Part shown: piece after piece, positions 21,948 through 30,949 of the stretch
How the letters are laid out: each line of letters opens with the position of its first letter
How positions within the stretch are numbered: position 1 is the first letter of the stretch
Assembly: GCF_000455285.1 (NCBI RefSeq)
Contig: NZ_HG005286.1
Span: forward strand, 275,643-316,508
DNA from: Candidatus Stoquefichus massiliensis AP9
GTDB taxonomy: Bacteria > Bacillota_I > Bacilli_A > Erysipelotrichales > Coprobacillaceae
Direction: 5' to 3'
DNA length: 40,866 bases
Notes under the pieces: generated by a model
The model's input: the letters and a program-made list of their open reading frames with translations, nothing else
Database searches by the model: none
Told to the model about the DNA's origin: nothing
Position numbers and translations under genes: made by a program

Positions 21948-22451
21948 ATGTCATTAAGTTTAGTGAGAGTTGATGATCGTTTAATTCATGGGCAAGTGGT
22001 CTTAATGTGGTCTAAAGTAAGACAGGGAGATGCCATTATTCTCTTGGTTGATGATGAATTAGGATATGATGATTTTTTAAAGGAAGTTTTTGTGAATGCT
22101 GGAAATGCAATTGGTAAAAAAGTTTATATCTTTACTGTTGAACAAGCAATAGAAAAAATTCCTAAGGCTGTTTCAAGCAAAAAAAGTTATTACTTAATTG
22201 CAAAAAAGATTGAACAACTCTATCAGCTGAGTGTTAAAGGTGTTGAATTTGGTAATGAAATCATTTTTGGAACTGCTAGTAAGGCAGAGGGGACGCAGAA
22301 GGTTTATAACAATATTTATCTTTCTCAAAAAGATTTTCAATATTGTGATGAATTGACTGCAAAAGGAATGAAAATACATTTTAAGTTGATTCCTGATGAA
22401 CAAGGATTGAGTTGGGAATCAGTAAAGAATGGATTATTGAAGGGAGAGTAG
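21948..22451 (+). CDS. PTS mannose-class EIIB component (system 1)
   Basis: A 167-residue IIB-Man/Sor protein that passes phosphate to the incoming sugar. The start LVRVDDRLIHGQV contains the phosphorylated His14. GAAAGGAGG precedes the ATG. EIIC follows after 3 bases. The substrate class (mannose, fructose, sorbose or amino sugar) cannot be decided from EIIB sequence. Confidence 0.92.
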   Translation: MSLSLVRVDDRLIHGQVVLMWSKVRQGDAIILLVDDELGYDDFLKEVFVNAGNAIGKKVYIFTVEQAIEKIPKAVSSKKSYYLIAKKIEQLYQLSVKGVEFGNEIIFGTASKAEGTQKVYNNIYLSQKDFQYCDELTAKGMKIHFKLIPDEQGLSWESVKNGLLKGE

Positions 22452-22454
22452 TTT

Positions 22455-23258
22455 ATGGAAATTACTGTTATACAAGCAATATTAATTGGAGTTGCTTGTT
22501 GGCTTGGTAGTGTTGAGAATCCACAACCATTAGGAGTTGCTTTTTCAGATGCTTTATCTAAACCAATAGTTGGTGGAACTATTGTGGGTATGATCTTAGG
22601 CGATATTCCTACTGGAGTTACAATTGGTGCAGCCATACAAGCTATGTACTTAGGACAAGTTCTTATTGGTGGAGTTGCAACTGCAGATATGGCATTTGTT
22701 TCTTACCCATCTATTGCTTTAGCAATGTTGGCTGGAGCAGATGCAACAGTTGCAGTCACATTAGCTGCTACAGTTGGTGTATTAGGAGCAGCAGTCTTTA
22801 CAGGTTATGAAATCTTATGTTCTGTATTTTATCAATTAGGTGATAAATATATTGCAGAAAATAATATTCAGAAAATGAAGATGGCTTATATGGTTTTACC
22901 TCCAATAACAAGTTTTGTAATCAGATTTGGTTTAACATTTACAATTGTTATGCTAGGAAGTGCTTATGCAGCTGATTTATTAGCTTCTATTCCTGAATTG
23001 GTATTACATATTGCAAGTGTACTTGGTGGAATTTTACCTGCAGTTGGTATTTCTATATTGGTAACATATACATTAAAGGATTTCAAATTTATTATTTACT
23101 TTTTAATTGGTATTGTATGTATTACATTTTTAGGTTTAAACATGGTAGCAACTGCTGTTATTGGAAGTTGTTTAGCAGTTATGTATTATATGTTTATGGG
23201 AAACCAGTCAAGTAATCAGTCTAGTCAATCTGAAGATGAGGAGGACGAATTATTATGA
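22455..23258 (+). CDS. PTS mannose-class EIIC component (system 1)
   Basis: A 267-residue membrane permease subunit with the family start ITVIQAILIGVACWLG and conserved PTGVTIGAAIQAMYLG. Multiple hydrophobic segments cover the whole length except for a Ser/Gln/Asp-rich tail. It works in complex with EIID. The last 4 bases overlap the EIID start (ATGA). Confidence 0.92.
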   Translation: MEITVIQAILIGVACWLGSVENPQPLGVAFSDALSKPIVGGTIVGMILGDIPTGVTIGAAIQAMYLGQVLIGGVATADMAFVSYPSIALAMLAGADATVAVTLAATVGVLGAAVFTGYEILCSVFYQLGDKYIAENNIQKMKMAYMVLPPITSFVIRFGLTFTIVMLGSAYAADLLASIPELVLHIASVLGGILPAVGISILVTYTLKDFKFIIYFLIGIVCITFLGLNMVATAVIGSCLAVMYYMFMGNQSSNQSSQSEDEEDELL

Positions 23259-24103
23259 GTGAAAAAATAGATCAAAAAGAAGAATTAGAAAATGGGAAAA
23301 TAACACTTACAAAAGAAGAAGTCAATAAAAGCTGGTATTCATGGTTTAAATATTGTTTAACAGTTTTTGGTTATGAAAGATTACAGGCTCCTGGTTTTAT
23401 TCTTTCTATGTTGCCTATTTTTAAGAAATTTTATGGAAATGATCCAGAGAAAATGGTTGAACGTCTCAAATGTCATGCAGTATTCTATAACACAAATCCT
23501 GTATTTGGTGCAGTTGTTAATGGTATAGTTGCTTCTATGGAAGTAGAAAGAGGTAATGGGACAGAGATGACTGATGAGTTCATTAACAGTATTAAAGTTG
23601 GACTCATGGGACCTTTGGCAGGTATTGGAGATGCAGTTACACAAGCAACACTTCCTCCAATTATCTTAAGTATTGCGATTGGACTTTCATCAGGTGGAAG
23701 CGCAATGGGTGCTGCCTTTGCAGTAATTGCTCTCTACGCTGCCAATATCATCCTATCAAGATTATTTTATATGCAAGGTTATAAATCAGGGCGAGAGGCA
23801 GTTCATGTTTTATTGGGAAAACAAATGTCTAGAATTCAAGATGCAATGTCAGTTTTGGGTTTAACAGTTGTTGGTGCTATTACTGCTAGTTATGTTAACT
23901 TTACAATTACTGCTCAATATGTGAGTGAGTACAGTACGATTAATTTTCAGGAAATATTAGATGGAATTTTTCCAAAACTGATTCCAATGTGTTTAGTATT
24001 CTTAGGATATTATTTATTAAAGAAAAAGAAAATGAGTGCTGTCAAATTAATTGGAGTTTATCTAGTAATTGCAATTGTCTTAGGTGTATTAGGAATTGTA
24101 TAA
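23255..24103 (+). CDS. PTS mannose-class EIID component (system 1)
   Basis: A 282-residue membrane subunit. The family segments YERLQAPGFILSMLPIF, HAVFYNTNPVFGAVVNGIVASMEVE and GLMGPLAGIGDAVTQATL are all intact, unlike the copy in the second system. Hydrophobic segments occupy the C-terminal half. GAGGAGGA precedes the start. It is followed by the HAD phosphatase gene after 14 bases. Confidence 0.92.
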   Translation: MSEKIDQKEELENGKITLTKEEVNKSWYSWFKYCLTVFGYERLQAPGFILSMLPIFKKFYGNDPEKMVERLKCHAVFYNTNPVFGAVVNGIVASMEVERGNGTEMTDEFINSIKVGLMGPLAGIGDAVTQATLPPIILSIAIGLSSGGSAMGAAFAVIALYAANIILSRLFYMQGYKSGREAVHVLLGKQMSRIQDAMSVLGLTVVGAITASYVNFTITAQYVSEYSTINFQEILDGIFPKLIPMCLVFLGYYLLKKKKMSAVKLIGVYLVIAIVLGVLGIV

Positions 24104-24117
24104 ATGAGGTGAGGGAT

Positions 24118-24924
24118 ATGGTTAAAGTGATATTTTGTGATTTAGATGATACATTGTTACAACCTAAAACAAAAGAAATAACTTATCAGGATCAGCAGTC
24201 TATTAAAAGATGGTTAGATAGTGGACATTTATTTGTGCTTGCTACTGCACGCCATCATTCCTTCTTAAATAACATCTCAGATAAGTTTCATGAATTTGAT
24301 TTTGATTGTATTGGCTGGAATGGTGCAGAAATCTATATGAATCATAAAGTCACAAAACTATATCCCTTTTCTTCATATAAATTAGAAGCGTTATATCAAA
24401 AGTTAAAGTCTTATCAAGCTATGTTAAAAGTCACAAATATTGAAAACATGTATATATTTGGTGAAATAGATTCTTATGCCTACCATTTGTTTAATAGTGA
24501 AATAAAACACCAGTGTATATATCCATATTCAATAAATGAATATTTACGCAATAAAAACAAACCTATTGTTCATGTGAATTATATTTTTCAAACTGCTCAA
24601 CAAGCTCAATATTTTATAAAAGATTATCAACAGTTATTCAAGGAAGATTTTCTACAATGTAAAGTCACATCACCTACAAGTTTTGACTTAACTATGCCTA
24701 ATGCAACAAAAGAAAAAGGAATTCAAGCATATTTAGAATACAATAATATACCCATTACAGATGCAGCGGTTATAGGAGATAGTCAAAATGATATAGGTAT
24801 GATGCAACTTGTACAAAAAAGTTTTTGTATGCAACATGGTCATCCAAAAGCTAAAAAGGCTGCTTATAAAGTTGTTTGTTCAGTAAGTGAAGCAATAGAG
24901 TGTTTGGAAGGAGATGAAAAATGA
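24118..24924 (+). CDS. HAD superfamily IIB (Cof-type) phosphatase
   Basis: A 268-residue HAD hydrolase with a C2 cap. Motif I is IFCDLDDTLL (Asp7, Asp9), the second is VLATARHH, the Lys lies in NATKEKGIQAYL, and motif IV is IGDSQNDIGMM. Cof-type enzymes dephosphorylate sugar phosphates and similar compounds. The start at 24118 has GAGGTGAGGG before it. Its place between PTS EIID and manA suggests action on a phosphorylated sugar of this pathway. Confidence 0.88.
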   Translation: MVKVIFCDLDDTLLQPKTKEITYQDQQSIKRWLDSGHLFVLATARHHSFLNNISDKFHEFDFDCIGWNGAEIYMNHKVTKLYPFSSYKLEALYQKLKSYQAMLKVTNIENMYIFGEIDSYAYHLFNSEIKHQCIYPYSINEYLRNKNKPIVHVNYIFQTAQQAQYFIKDYQQLFKEDFLQCKVTSPTSFDLTMPNATKEKGIQAYLEYNNIPITDAAVIGDSQNDIGMMQLVQKSFCMQHGHPKAKKAAYKVVCSVSEAIECLEGDEK

Positions 24925-25887
24925 GTGAATGAGAAATATATATTTTTAAAACCGACTTTTTCTACAGCAATATGGGGAAATGGAAAATTAGTCTATCAAT
25001 ATCATGTTGAAAAATATGTTCCTAAAGGTATGCCTATTGATGAAATTACAGGCCTAGGAGCAATGAGTGGATTACCAGAAGATGCAAATGAAATCTTAAC
25101 AGGTCAATATCAGGGAAGAAAGTTAAATGAATTATATAATGAACATCCTGAATTATTTGGAACGCCTTCAACTTTAAAATGGGAACATCTTCCAGTATCT
25201 ATGGGAATTGCTCATGCTTGTGCTGATTTAAGTGTACAAGTCCATCCTACAGAAGAATTTGCCATGAAGAATTTAGGAAGACATGGAAAAAGTGAAAGTT
25301 GGTATATTGTAGATTGTGACTCTCATGGAGATATTGTTATGGGTCATAATGCCAAAACATTGAAAGAGTTAGAGAATTATATTGATAGGAAAAATTGGCA
25401 GGGACTATTAAAACGATATCCAATTATGCCAGGAAGTTTTTATAATATACAAGCTGGAACATTACATGCCATTCAAAAAGGGACAACATTTATGGAGGTG
25501 TGTAATCCTTGTCCTATTACATATCGTTTTTATGATTATGATCGATTAGATCGTCAAGGGAAACCAAGAGATACACATATTCAACTTGCAAAAGAAAATA
25601 TTTTAATACCTTTTGTTTGCCAGGATACACATTATCAATATCGTCAAAATGGTGGTGTTACTGAAATAAAATTAACAGATAATGAAAATTTTTCAGTTTT
25701 TAAATATGTTATTGCAGGTGTTGGAGAACTGTCTATGCCTAAACCTTATTTAGGAGCTTTTGTTATTGAGGGTCATGGTGAGATTGATGGTGTTTCTTTA
25801 AAAGCAGGAGATAGTTTCCTGATTACAGCCAACACAAAAAAATTATTATGGAAAGGAGAAATGACTTTATTGGCTTATTCTGGCTAA
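24925..25887 (+). CDS. manA: Mannose-6-phosphate isomerase, class I (short form)
   Basis: A 320-residue zinc-dependent cupin that interconverts mannose-6-P and fructose-6-P. Zinc ligands are seen in LSVQVHPTEEF (Gln, His), KSESWYIV (Glu) and AGTLHAI (His); the substrate Arg lies in ITYRFYDYDR. Start is GTG at 24925, directly after the HAD stop codon, with GGAAGGAG 12 bases upstream. It gives the island one ordinary PMI beside two longer relatives. Confidence 0.92.
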   Translation: MNEKYIFLKPTFSTAIWGNGKLVYQYHVEKYVPKGMPIDEITGLGAMSGLPEDANEILTGQYQGRKLNELYNEHPELFGTPSTLKWEHLPVSMGIAHACADLSVQVHPTEEFAMKNLGRHGKSESWYIVDCDSHGDIVMGHNAKTLKELENYIDRKNWQGLLKRYPIMPGSFYNIQAGTLHAIQKGTTFMEVCNPCPITYRFYDYDRLDRQGKPRDTHIQLAKENILIPFVCQDTHYQYRQNGGVTEIKLTDNENFSVFKYVIAGVGELSMPKPYLGAFVIEGHGEIDGVSLKAGDSFLITANTKKLLWKGEMTLLAYSG

Positions 25888-25897
25888 TAGAGTAAGT

Positions 25898-27649
25898 ATG
25901 TATATGTATGAAGTAGAAGAAAGAAATCCTAACTTTGAATTATATCCTATGAAAAAGATTGATTGTAAATATGTTTTTTCAGGGTTTCAAGCAATTGTTG
26001 ATGAGTTGAAGAAACATATTGTTAAACCTTCAACTGTCATTTGTATTGATTATTATTATGGTGTCAATCAAACACTTATAGAAAAAGAGATTATAAATGC
26101 TTTAAATCCAGATCATGTTATTTGTGTAGATGAAGCAAAATATCCAGAAGAAGTGATATCAAAGAAATTTCATTGCTTTATAACAGATGATAGAGTGAAT
26201 GGTGTCTTTAGTTTTGCGAAGATACAGGAATTCTTCGATCCAGATAAAATAGCTTTATTACAAAAGCAAATACATGAAGAAGAGGGATTGATTATTGTCT
26301 ATGGAGTAGGAGCAGGCTTAATACACACAGGTGATTTATCTGTTTATGGTTCAATGAGTTATCAGACAATTAAGAATCGTTTTATGGATGGAATGGATAA
26401 CTGGGGAGCACAGAATTATGAAGAAGAATATTTACGTAAAGAAAAACGTTTTACTTTCTTAGAGAGCCGAGTTTTAGATAAACATAAAAGAGCGATATTG
26501 AAAAACTGTGATTATGTTATTGATTGTAATCGTGATAATGATTTTGTGATGTTAACACATAAAGATTATGACTATATGATTCATCAGTTTGTAACAAGTC
26601 CATTTAAACCTATTCCTATTTTTTCTAAAGGAGTATGGGGAGGACATTGGTGTCAAAAGGTCTTGGGAGCAGGTTTAGAATTAGAAAATACAGCATGGGG
26701 AATCACAGGATTTCTTGATTGGCAGGCAGTCGCTGCTGAAATTAACCATTGTGTATTTGAGTTTCCTTCGACTGATTTAATTCAGTATGCTCCAAAAGAG
26801 TTACTGGGATATAAGATTTGGTATTTATATGGATATCGTTGTCCTTTACATGTTAATTTCTTAGATACATGGGGAGGAGAAAACTTAAGTTTGCAAGTTC
26901 ATCCAACTCTTGCTTATGCTCAAGAAGAGTTTAACTCCTCTTGGGGTCATTATGAAAGCTATTATTTCTTAGATGCTAATGAGAACAGTTCCGTTTATTT
27001 AGGAACTAAGGATGGTGTTCAATTAGATGAATTGGTTGATGCCTTTGAAACGGCTCAAGTAACAGGTCAATTTGATGATGAAAAGTACATAAATAACTTT
27101 CCTGTTCAAAAACATGATCATGTTTTTATACCTGGAGGAACAATCCATTCATCTGGAAAAGATACCTTAACATTAGAAATAGATATGTTTTGTTTTACAA
27201 CTTTTAAGTTATGGGATTGGGGTCGTTTGGATTATGATGGAAAACCACGTCCAATTCATATTGAACATGGAAAGAATGTTATTCAAGAAGAATTTCAAAC
27301 TCAAATGATAAAAGATCAATTTATATCTCAACATCCTGAGGTGGATTCAGGATATGGATGGCGAAAAGAAAGAAGTGGAACAATGCCATTTGAGGCACCA
27401 ATGGAAGTCAATAGATATTGGTTTAAGAATGTTATTCATTTTGATACAAATGATTGTATTATGATTCATGTTCTTGTTGAAGGTGAAGAAGCTATTATTG
27501 AAAGCTTAGATGAAAGTTTTGAACCTATGGTTATTCATTACGCTGAAGCTGTTTTTGTTCCAGCAGCAGCTGGCCAATATACAATAAGACCATATGGAAA
27601 ATCTCAAAATACTGAATGTGCTCTGTTAGAAATTTATATGGATATTTAA
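25898..27649 (+). CDS. Two-domain class I mannose-6-phosphate isomerase-like protein, copy 1
   Basis: A 583-residue protein. Residues about 235-583 are a PMI-type cupin retaining the zinc ligands: NLSLQVHPT (Gln, His), GHYESYYF (Glu) and GGTIHSSG (His), plus KLWDWGRLDYDGKPRP. The N-terminal 220 residues are a separate alpha/beta domain reminiscent of uridine-kinase-like proteins (VICIDYYYGVNQ, IITDDRVNG-type stretch, VYGVGAGLIHTGD) but without a P-loop; similar long PMI proteins occur in other gut bacteria. The function of that domain is unknown. The ribosome site is weak (AGAGTAAGT); coupling to manA is likely. Confidence 0.8.
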   Translation: MYMYEVEERNPNFELYPMKKIDCKYVFSGFQAIVDELKKHIVKPSTVICIDYYYGVNQTLIEKEIINALNPDHVICVDEAKYPEEVISKKFHCFITDDRVNGVFSFAKIQEFFDPDKIALLQKQIHEEEGLIIVYGVGAGLIHTGDLSVYGSMSYQTIKNRFMDGMDNWGAQNYEEEYLRKEKRFTFLESRVLDKHKRAILKNCDYVIDCNRDNDFVMLTHKDYDYMIHQFVTSPFKPIPIFSKGVWGGHWCQKVLGAGLELENTAWGITGFLDWQAVAAEINHCVFEFPSTDLIQYAPKELLGYKIWYLYGYRCPLHVNFLDTWGGENLSLQVHPTLAYAQEEFNSSWGHYESYYFLDANENSSVYLGTKDGVQLDELVDAFETAQVTGQFDDEKYINNFPVQKHDHVFIPGGTIHSSGKDTLTLEIDMFCFTTFKLWDWGRLDYDGKPRPIHIEHGKNVIQEEFQTQMIKDQFISQHPEVDSGYGWRKERSGTMPFEAPMEVNRYWFKNVIHFDTNDCIMIHVLVEGEEAIIESLDESFEPMVIHYAEAVFVPAAAGQYTIRPYGKSQNTECALLEIYMDI

Positions 27650-27664
27650 AAGGAGGATAAAAAT

Positions 27665-29428
27665 ATGTATGAAAAAATAAAAACACGCTCACCTAACTTT
27701 GATTTGCATCCTGTCTTTGAAATACCTCAGACAACAGCATATTTGGGATACGAGGAGATTTTCAATGTTATATATCAACAAGTTCAAACATTTAAAAAAC
27801 CATGTGTTGTGGTGATTGATTCATATTATGATGTCAATCACCAACAGCTTAAAAACAAAGTTATTGATTTATTAAATCCACAATTATTTATTGATATGAA
27901 TGAAATCAAATACAATGAAGCTATGATTCAACAAAGACTAGGACAGTTTATTACCGAAGATCGTATTAATGGTGTTTTTGTAACAGGTGATATTCAGCAA
28001 TACTTTGATTTAGATAAAGTTGTCTTGGCACAACAGAAAATTCAAGAAGCGACAGGGTTGGTTGTTATTTTTGGAGTTGGTGCAGGAATAATGACTCATG
28101 GCGATATTTTCGTTTATAACAATATAACTATTCAACGTATTAAAGATGGTTATTTCTCAGCATTGTCAAACTGGGGAGCACATAATGAGAATGAAGATCC
28201 ACTAACCAAAGAAAAACGGTTTAACTTTGTAGAATCACGTTTGTTGGATAATCATAAACGACATATGTTTCCTCATATGGATTATGTTATTGATGGGGAT
28301 GATGAAGATGCTCCTGTTATGATAAGTGGAGATGATTTTAGAAAAGCATTAAATTATTTTGCAAGTCATCCATTTAAGTTAGAACCATTCTTTAACCGTG
28401 GCATTTGGGGAGGACATTGGTGCAAAGATGTCTTAAATGGAGGATTGGATAAGGAAAATACAGCATGGGGAATGACAGGCTGGATGAACGCACAAAATGC
28501 CTTAGCGAAAATTGGTGATCTTGAGTTTAGAATTGTTGGAAGAGATATTATTCAATATCAGCCATTAAACTTTTTAGGGCACCAAAATTATTTTTGGTTT
28601 GGATACAATTGTCCAGTTGGCTGCGATTTCTTAGATACATGGGGTGGAGGAAATTTGAGTTTACAAGTTCACTCTGATATAGCATATGGACAAGAAGTTT
28701 TTAATTCTCAATTTGGACATTATGAAAGTTACTATATGCTTGATACGAATGAAAATTCTTGTGTTTATTTGGGAACAAAAGATGGAGTGAAAAAGGATGA
28801 AATTGTTAAAGCATTCGAGCAAGCTCAAGAAACTGGAGAATTTGATGATAAAAAATATATAAATTGTTTTCCTATGAAAACACATGATCATATTTATATA
28901 CCTAGTGGAACAATTCATGCTTCAGGTAAAGATACATTAGTGTTGGAAATTAATCCGATTGGCTTTCAAACTTTTAAACTATGGGATTGGGGACGTATTG
29001 ATGCTGATGGCAAACCACGACCAATTAACATTGAACATGGAGCAAAGGTTATTCAAGAGGAGTATCAAACTGAATTTGTTAAAAATCATCTAATTTCTAA
29101 GAAAAGTGAAGTTGCAAGAGGAAGTGGGTGGCGTAAAGAACACAGTGGAACAATGGAATATGAATTATTAAAAGTAGATCGATACTGGTTTCATAAGCCT
29201 ATTTTCTTTGAAACAAAAGATCATGTAAAACTTCATGTTTTAGTAGAAGGAGAAGAAGCACAAATCATCAGTCCTTTACAGAAGTTTGAACCTATAACTA
29301 TTCATTATGCAGAAGCTGTCTTTATACCTGCAAGTGTAGGTCAGTATGTGATTAAACCTACTGATACAAATCAAGAAGAACTTGCAATTTTGGAATGCTA
29401 TATGGATATGGGAGATGCTTATCATTAA
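27665..29428 (+). CDS. Two-domain class I mannose-6-phosphate isomerase-like protein, copy 2
   Basis: A 587-residue paralogue of the preceding gene, alike over its full length and most strongly in the cupin half, so the pair arose by tandem duplication. Zinc ligands are again kept: NLSLQVHSD, GHYESYYM and SGTIHASG. The N-terminal kinase-like domain also lacks a P-loop. The strong ribosome site AAAGGAGG contrasts with the weak one of copy 1, so the two may be made in unequal amounts. It is the last gene of this transcription unit and ends in a terminator. Confidence 0.8.
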   Translation: MYEKIKTRSPNFDLHPVFEIPQTTAYLGYEEIFNVIYQQVQTFKKPCVVVIDSYYDVNHQQLKNKVIDLLNPQLFIDMNEIKYNEAMIQQRLGQFITEDRINGVFVTGDIQQYFDLDKVVLAQQKIQEATGLVVIFGVGAGIMTHGDIFVYNNITIQRIKDGYFSALSNWGAHNENEDPLTKEKRFNFVESRLLDNHKRHMFPHMDYVIDGDDEDAPVMISGDDFRKALNYFASHPFKLEPFFNRGIWGGHWCKDVLNGGLDKENTAWGMTGWMNAQNALAKIGDLEFRIVGRDIIQYQPLNFLGHQNYFWFGYNCPVGCDFLDTWGGGNLSLQVHSDIAYGQEVFNSQFGHYESYYMLDTNENSCVYLGTKDGVKKDEIVKAFEQAQETGEFDDKKYINCFPMKTHDHIYIPSGTIHASGKDTLVLEINPIGFQTFKLWDWGRIDADGKPRPINIEHGAKVIQEEYQTEFVKNHLISKKSEVARGSGWRKEHSGTMEYELLKVDRYWFHKPIFFETKDHVKLHVLVEGEEAQIISPLQKFEPITIHYAEAVFIPASVGQYVIKPTDTNQEELAILECYMDMGDAYH

Positions 29429-29457
29429 AATCAGGGTATTTTATACCCTGATTTTTA
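29427..29457 (+). terminator. Terminator after the PMI-like genes
   Basis: ATCAGGGTAT, a 3-base loop and ATACCCTGAT, flanked by A and T tracts. Confidence 0.9.
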
Positions 29458-29486
29458 AGAAATATATATATAAACATTATGAAAAT

Positions 29487-29505
29487 TACCAAAAAATGGT
29501 ATAAT
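29487..29505. promoter_or_regulatory. Extended -10 box and inverted repeat before gntR
   Basis: TACCA-AAAAA-TGGTA (29487-29501) is an exact inverted repeat that overlaps the extended -10 box TGGTATAAT (29497-29505). It may be an autoregulatory site for the GntR protein. Confidence 0.45.
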
Positions 29506-29541
29506 TATCAATAAGTAGAAATCAATCAAGGAGATGAATAT

Positions 29542-30294
29542 ATGCAATATCAAATAGATAAAAATTTACCCTTACCACTATATTATCAACTTAAACAAAT
29601 CATTATGAATTCCATAGATGAAGGAATCTATCAAGAGGATACAGCAATTCCTACTGAATTTGAACTTATTCATAAATATGATGTCAGTAGAACAACAGTT
29701 AGACAAGCATTGAACGAACTCGTTAATGAAGGTTATCTCTATCGAAAAAAAGGGATTGGAACATTTGTATCACCACAATCAAAAATAGATGAAAAATATG
29801 ATGCATTTAATACAAGTATCTATAAAATAGATCGCGTTATTAATAGAAATGGTTTTGTTTGTAAAACAGAATTTTTAGATGCAGGTGTGACTCTCGCAAC
29901 ACATGATGTTGCGGCCTATTTAGAAATAGAAGTTGGAGAGGAAGTTTGGTTTATGGATAGAATTAGATATGCTGACAATAAACCCGCTTCATTTTCACGT
30001 TCATATTTTGATAAAAGACTCGTTGATAATTTTGATAATGACGCAAAAAAAGCATCACAGCATTTTTATCAGTATTTAGAAAGCAAAGGATATAAAATAT
30101 CAATTATTAGAGAAAAATTGAAACCTGGATTGCCTGATAAAGATGTGAAGAAAGCATTATCACTAGATGATAAAACACCTATTATGTTAATTGAAGATAT
30201 TGGTTATTTGGAAGATGGAACACCTATGGAATTTTCTGTATCAGTTCTTGATGTGTCATTTGTAGATTTTTCAGCTACATTTAAACGTAATTAA
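29542..30294 (+). CDS. GntR family regulator with UTRA domain
   Basis: A 250-residue HutC-subfamily regulator. The winged helix occupies residues 1-75 (PLYYQLKQII, IPTEFELIHKYDVSRTTVRQAL, GTFV). The UTRA ligand-binding domain spans about 90-245, ending MEFSVSVLDVSFVDFS. Relatives sense sugar phosphates or amino sugar phosphates. GGAGATG precedes the start. It heads a unit with a HAD protein and a DeoC-like aldolase and sits between two PTS systems, so control of one or both is likely. Confidence 0.9.
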   Translation: MQYQIDKNLPLPLYYQLKQIIMNSIDEGIYQEDTAIPTEFELIHKYDVSRTTVRQALNELVNEGYLYRKKGIGTFVSPQSKIDEKYDAFNTSIYKIDRVINRNGFVCKTEFLDAGVTLATHDVAAYLEIEVGEEVWFMDRIRYADNKPASFSRSYFDKRLVDNFDNDAKKASQHFYQYLESKGYKISIIREKLKPGLPDKDVKKALSLDDKTPIMLIEDIGYLEDGTPMEFSVSVLDVSFVDFSATFKRN

Positions 30295-30296
30295 AG

Positions 30297-30923
30297 ATGA
30301 AACCATATATTATATTTGATATGGATGGTGTCATTATAGATAGTGAGACGTGGTATTATAAAATTTTGCAGAAGTATCTAAGAGAAAAACGAATCCTAAT
30401 ATCTGAAAGTAGATTAGAAAAATCTATTGGTTTAAGTACAGAGGATTTCTATCTTCAAAATGAGGATATGATAAATATATCACTTCAAGACTTTATTAAT
30501 GATTATCATACATATATTAATGAATATGGAATACCACGATATGAAGAACTCGTATTCCCACATATTAAAGATTGTTTTTTTGAACTTTATCAAAGAGGGA
30601 TAGATATTATTATTGCATCATCTTCATCTAGGCAGACAATTCAAGATGTTTTATCAGAAATAAAACTACAGAAATTTGTTGAATTTTATTTGGGTGCTGA
30701 AAATGTTGAGAAGAAGAAACCAAATCCAGAAATATATTTGAAGATAGTTGATATCAAAGGTTATAAACCTTTATTTGTTGTAGAAGATAGTTATTATGGA
30801 ATTCAATCAGCAAAGGCAGCTAAATTGAAAGTTATTGCATATTCTCAAAATGTAAATAATTTAAATCAAAGTGAAAGTGATCTTATTGTTTATGATCACT
30901 TAGAAATATTAAAATATTGTTAA
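30297..30923 (+). CDS. HAD family phosphatase, beta-phosphoglucomutase-like
   Basis: A 208-residue HAD protein with a helical cap. Motif I is FDMDGVIIDSE (Asp8, Asp10), motif II is IASSSSR, the Lys is in KKKPNPEIYL, and motif IV is VVEDSYYGIQSA. This subgroup includes beta-phosphoglucomutase and sugar-phosphate phosphatases; the second Asp-containing features do not separate the two. It begins 2 bases after gntR with little ribosome site, so translation is probably coupled. Confidence 0.85.
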   Translation: MKPYIIFDMDGVIIDSETWYYKILQKYLREKRILISESRLEKSIGLSTEDFYLQNEDMINISLQDFINDYHTYINEYGIPRYEELVFPHIKDCFFELYQRGIDIIIASSSSRQTIQDVLSEIKLQKFVEFYLGAENVEKKKPNPEIYLKIVDIKGYKPLFVVEDSYYGIQSAKAAKLKVIAYSQNVNNLNQSESDLIVYDHLEILKYC

Positions 30924-30949
30924 TGAGTAATTATAATGGAGGATAATAT

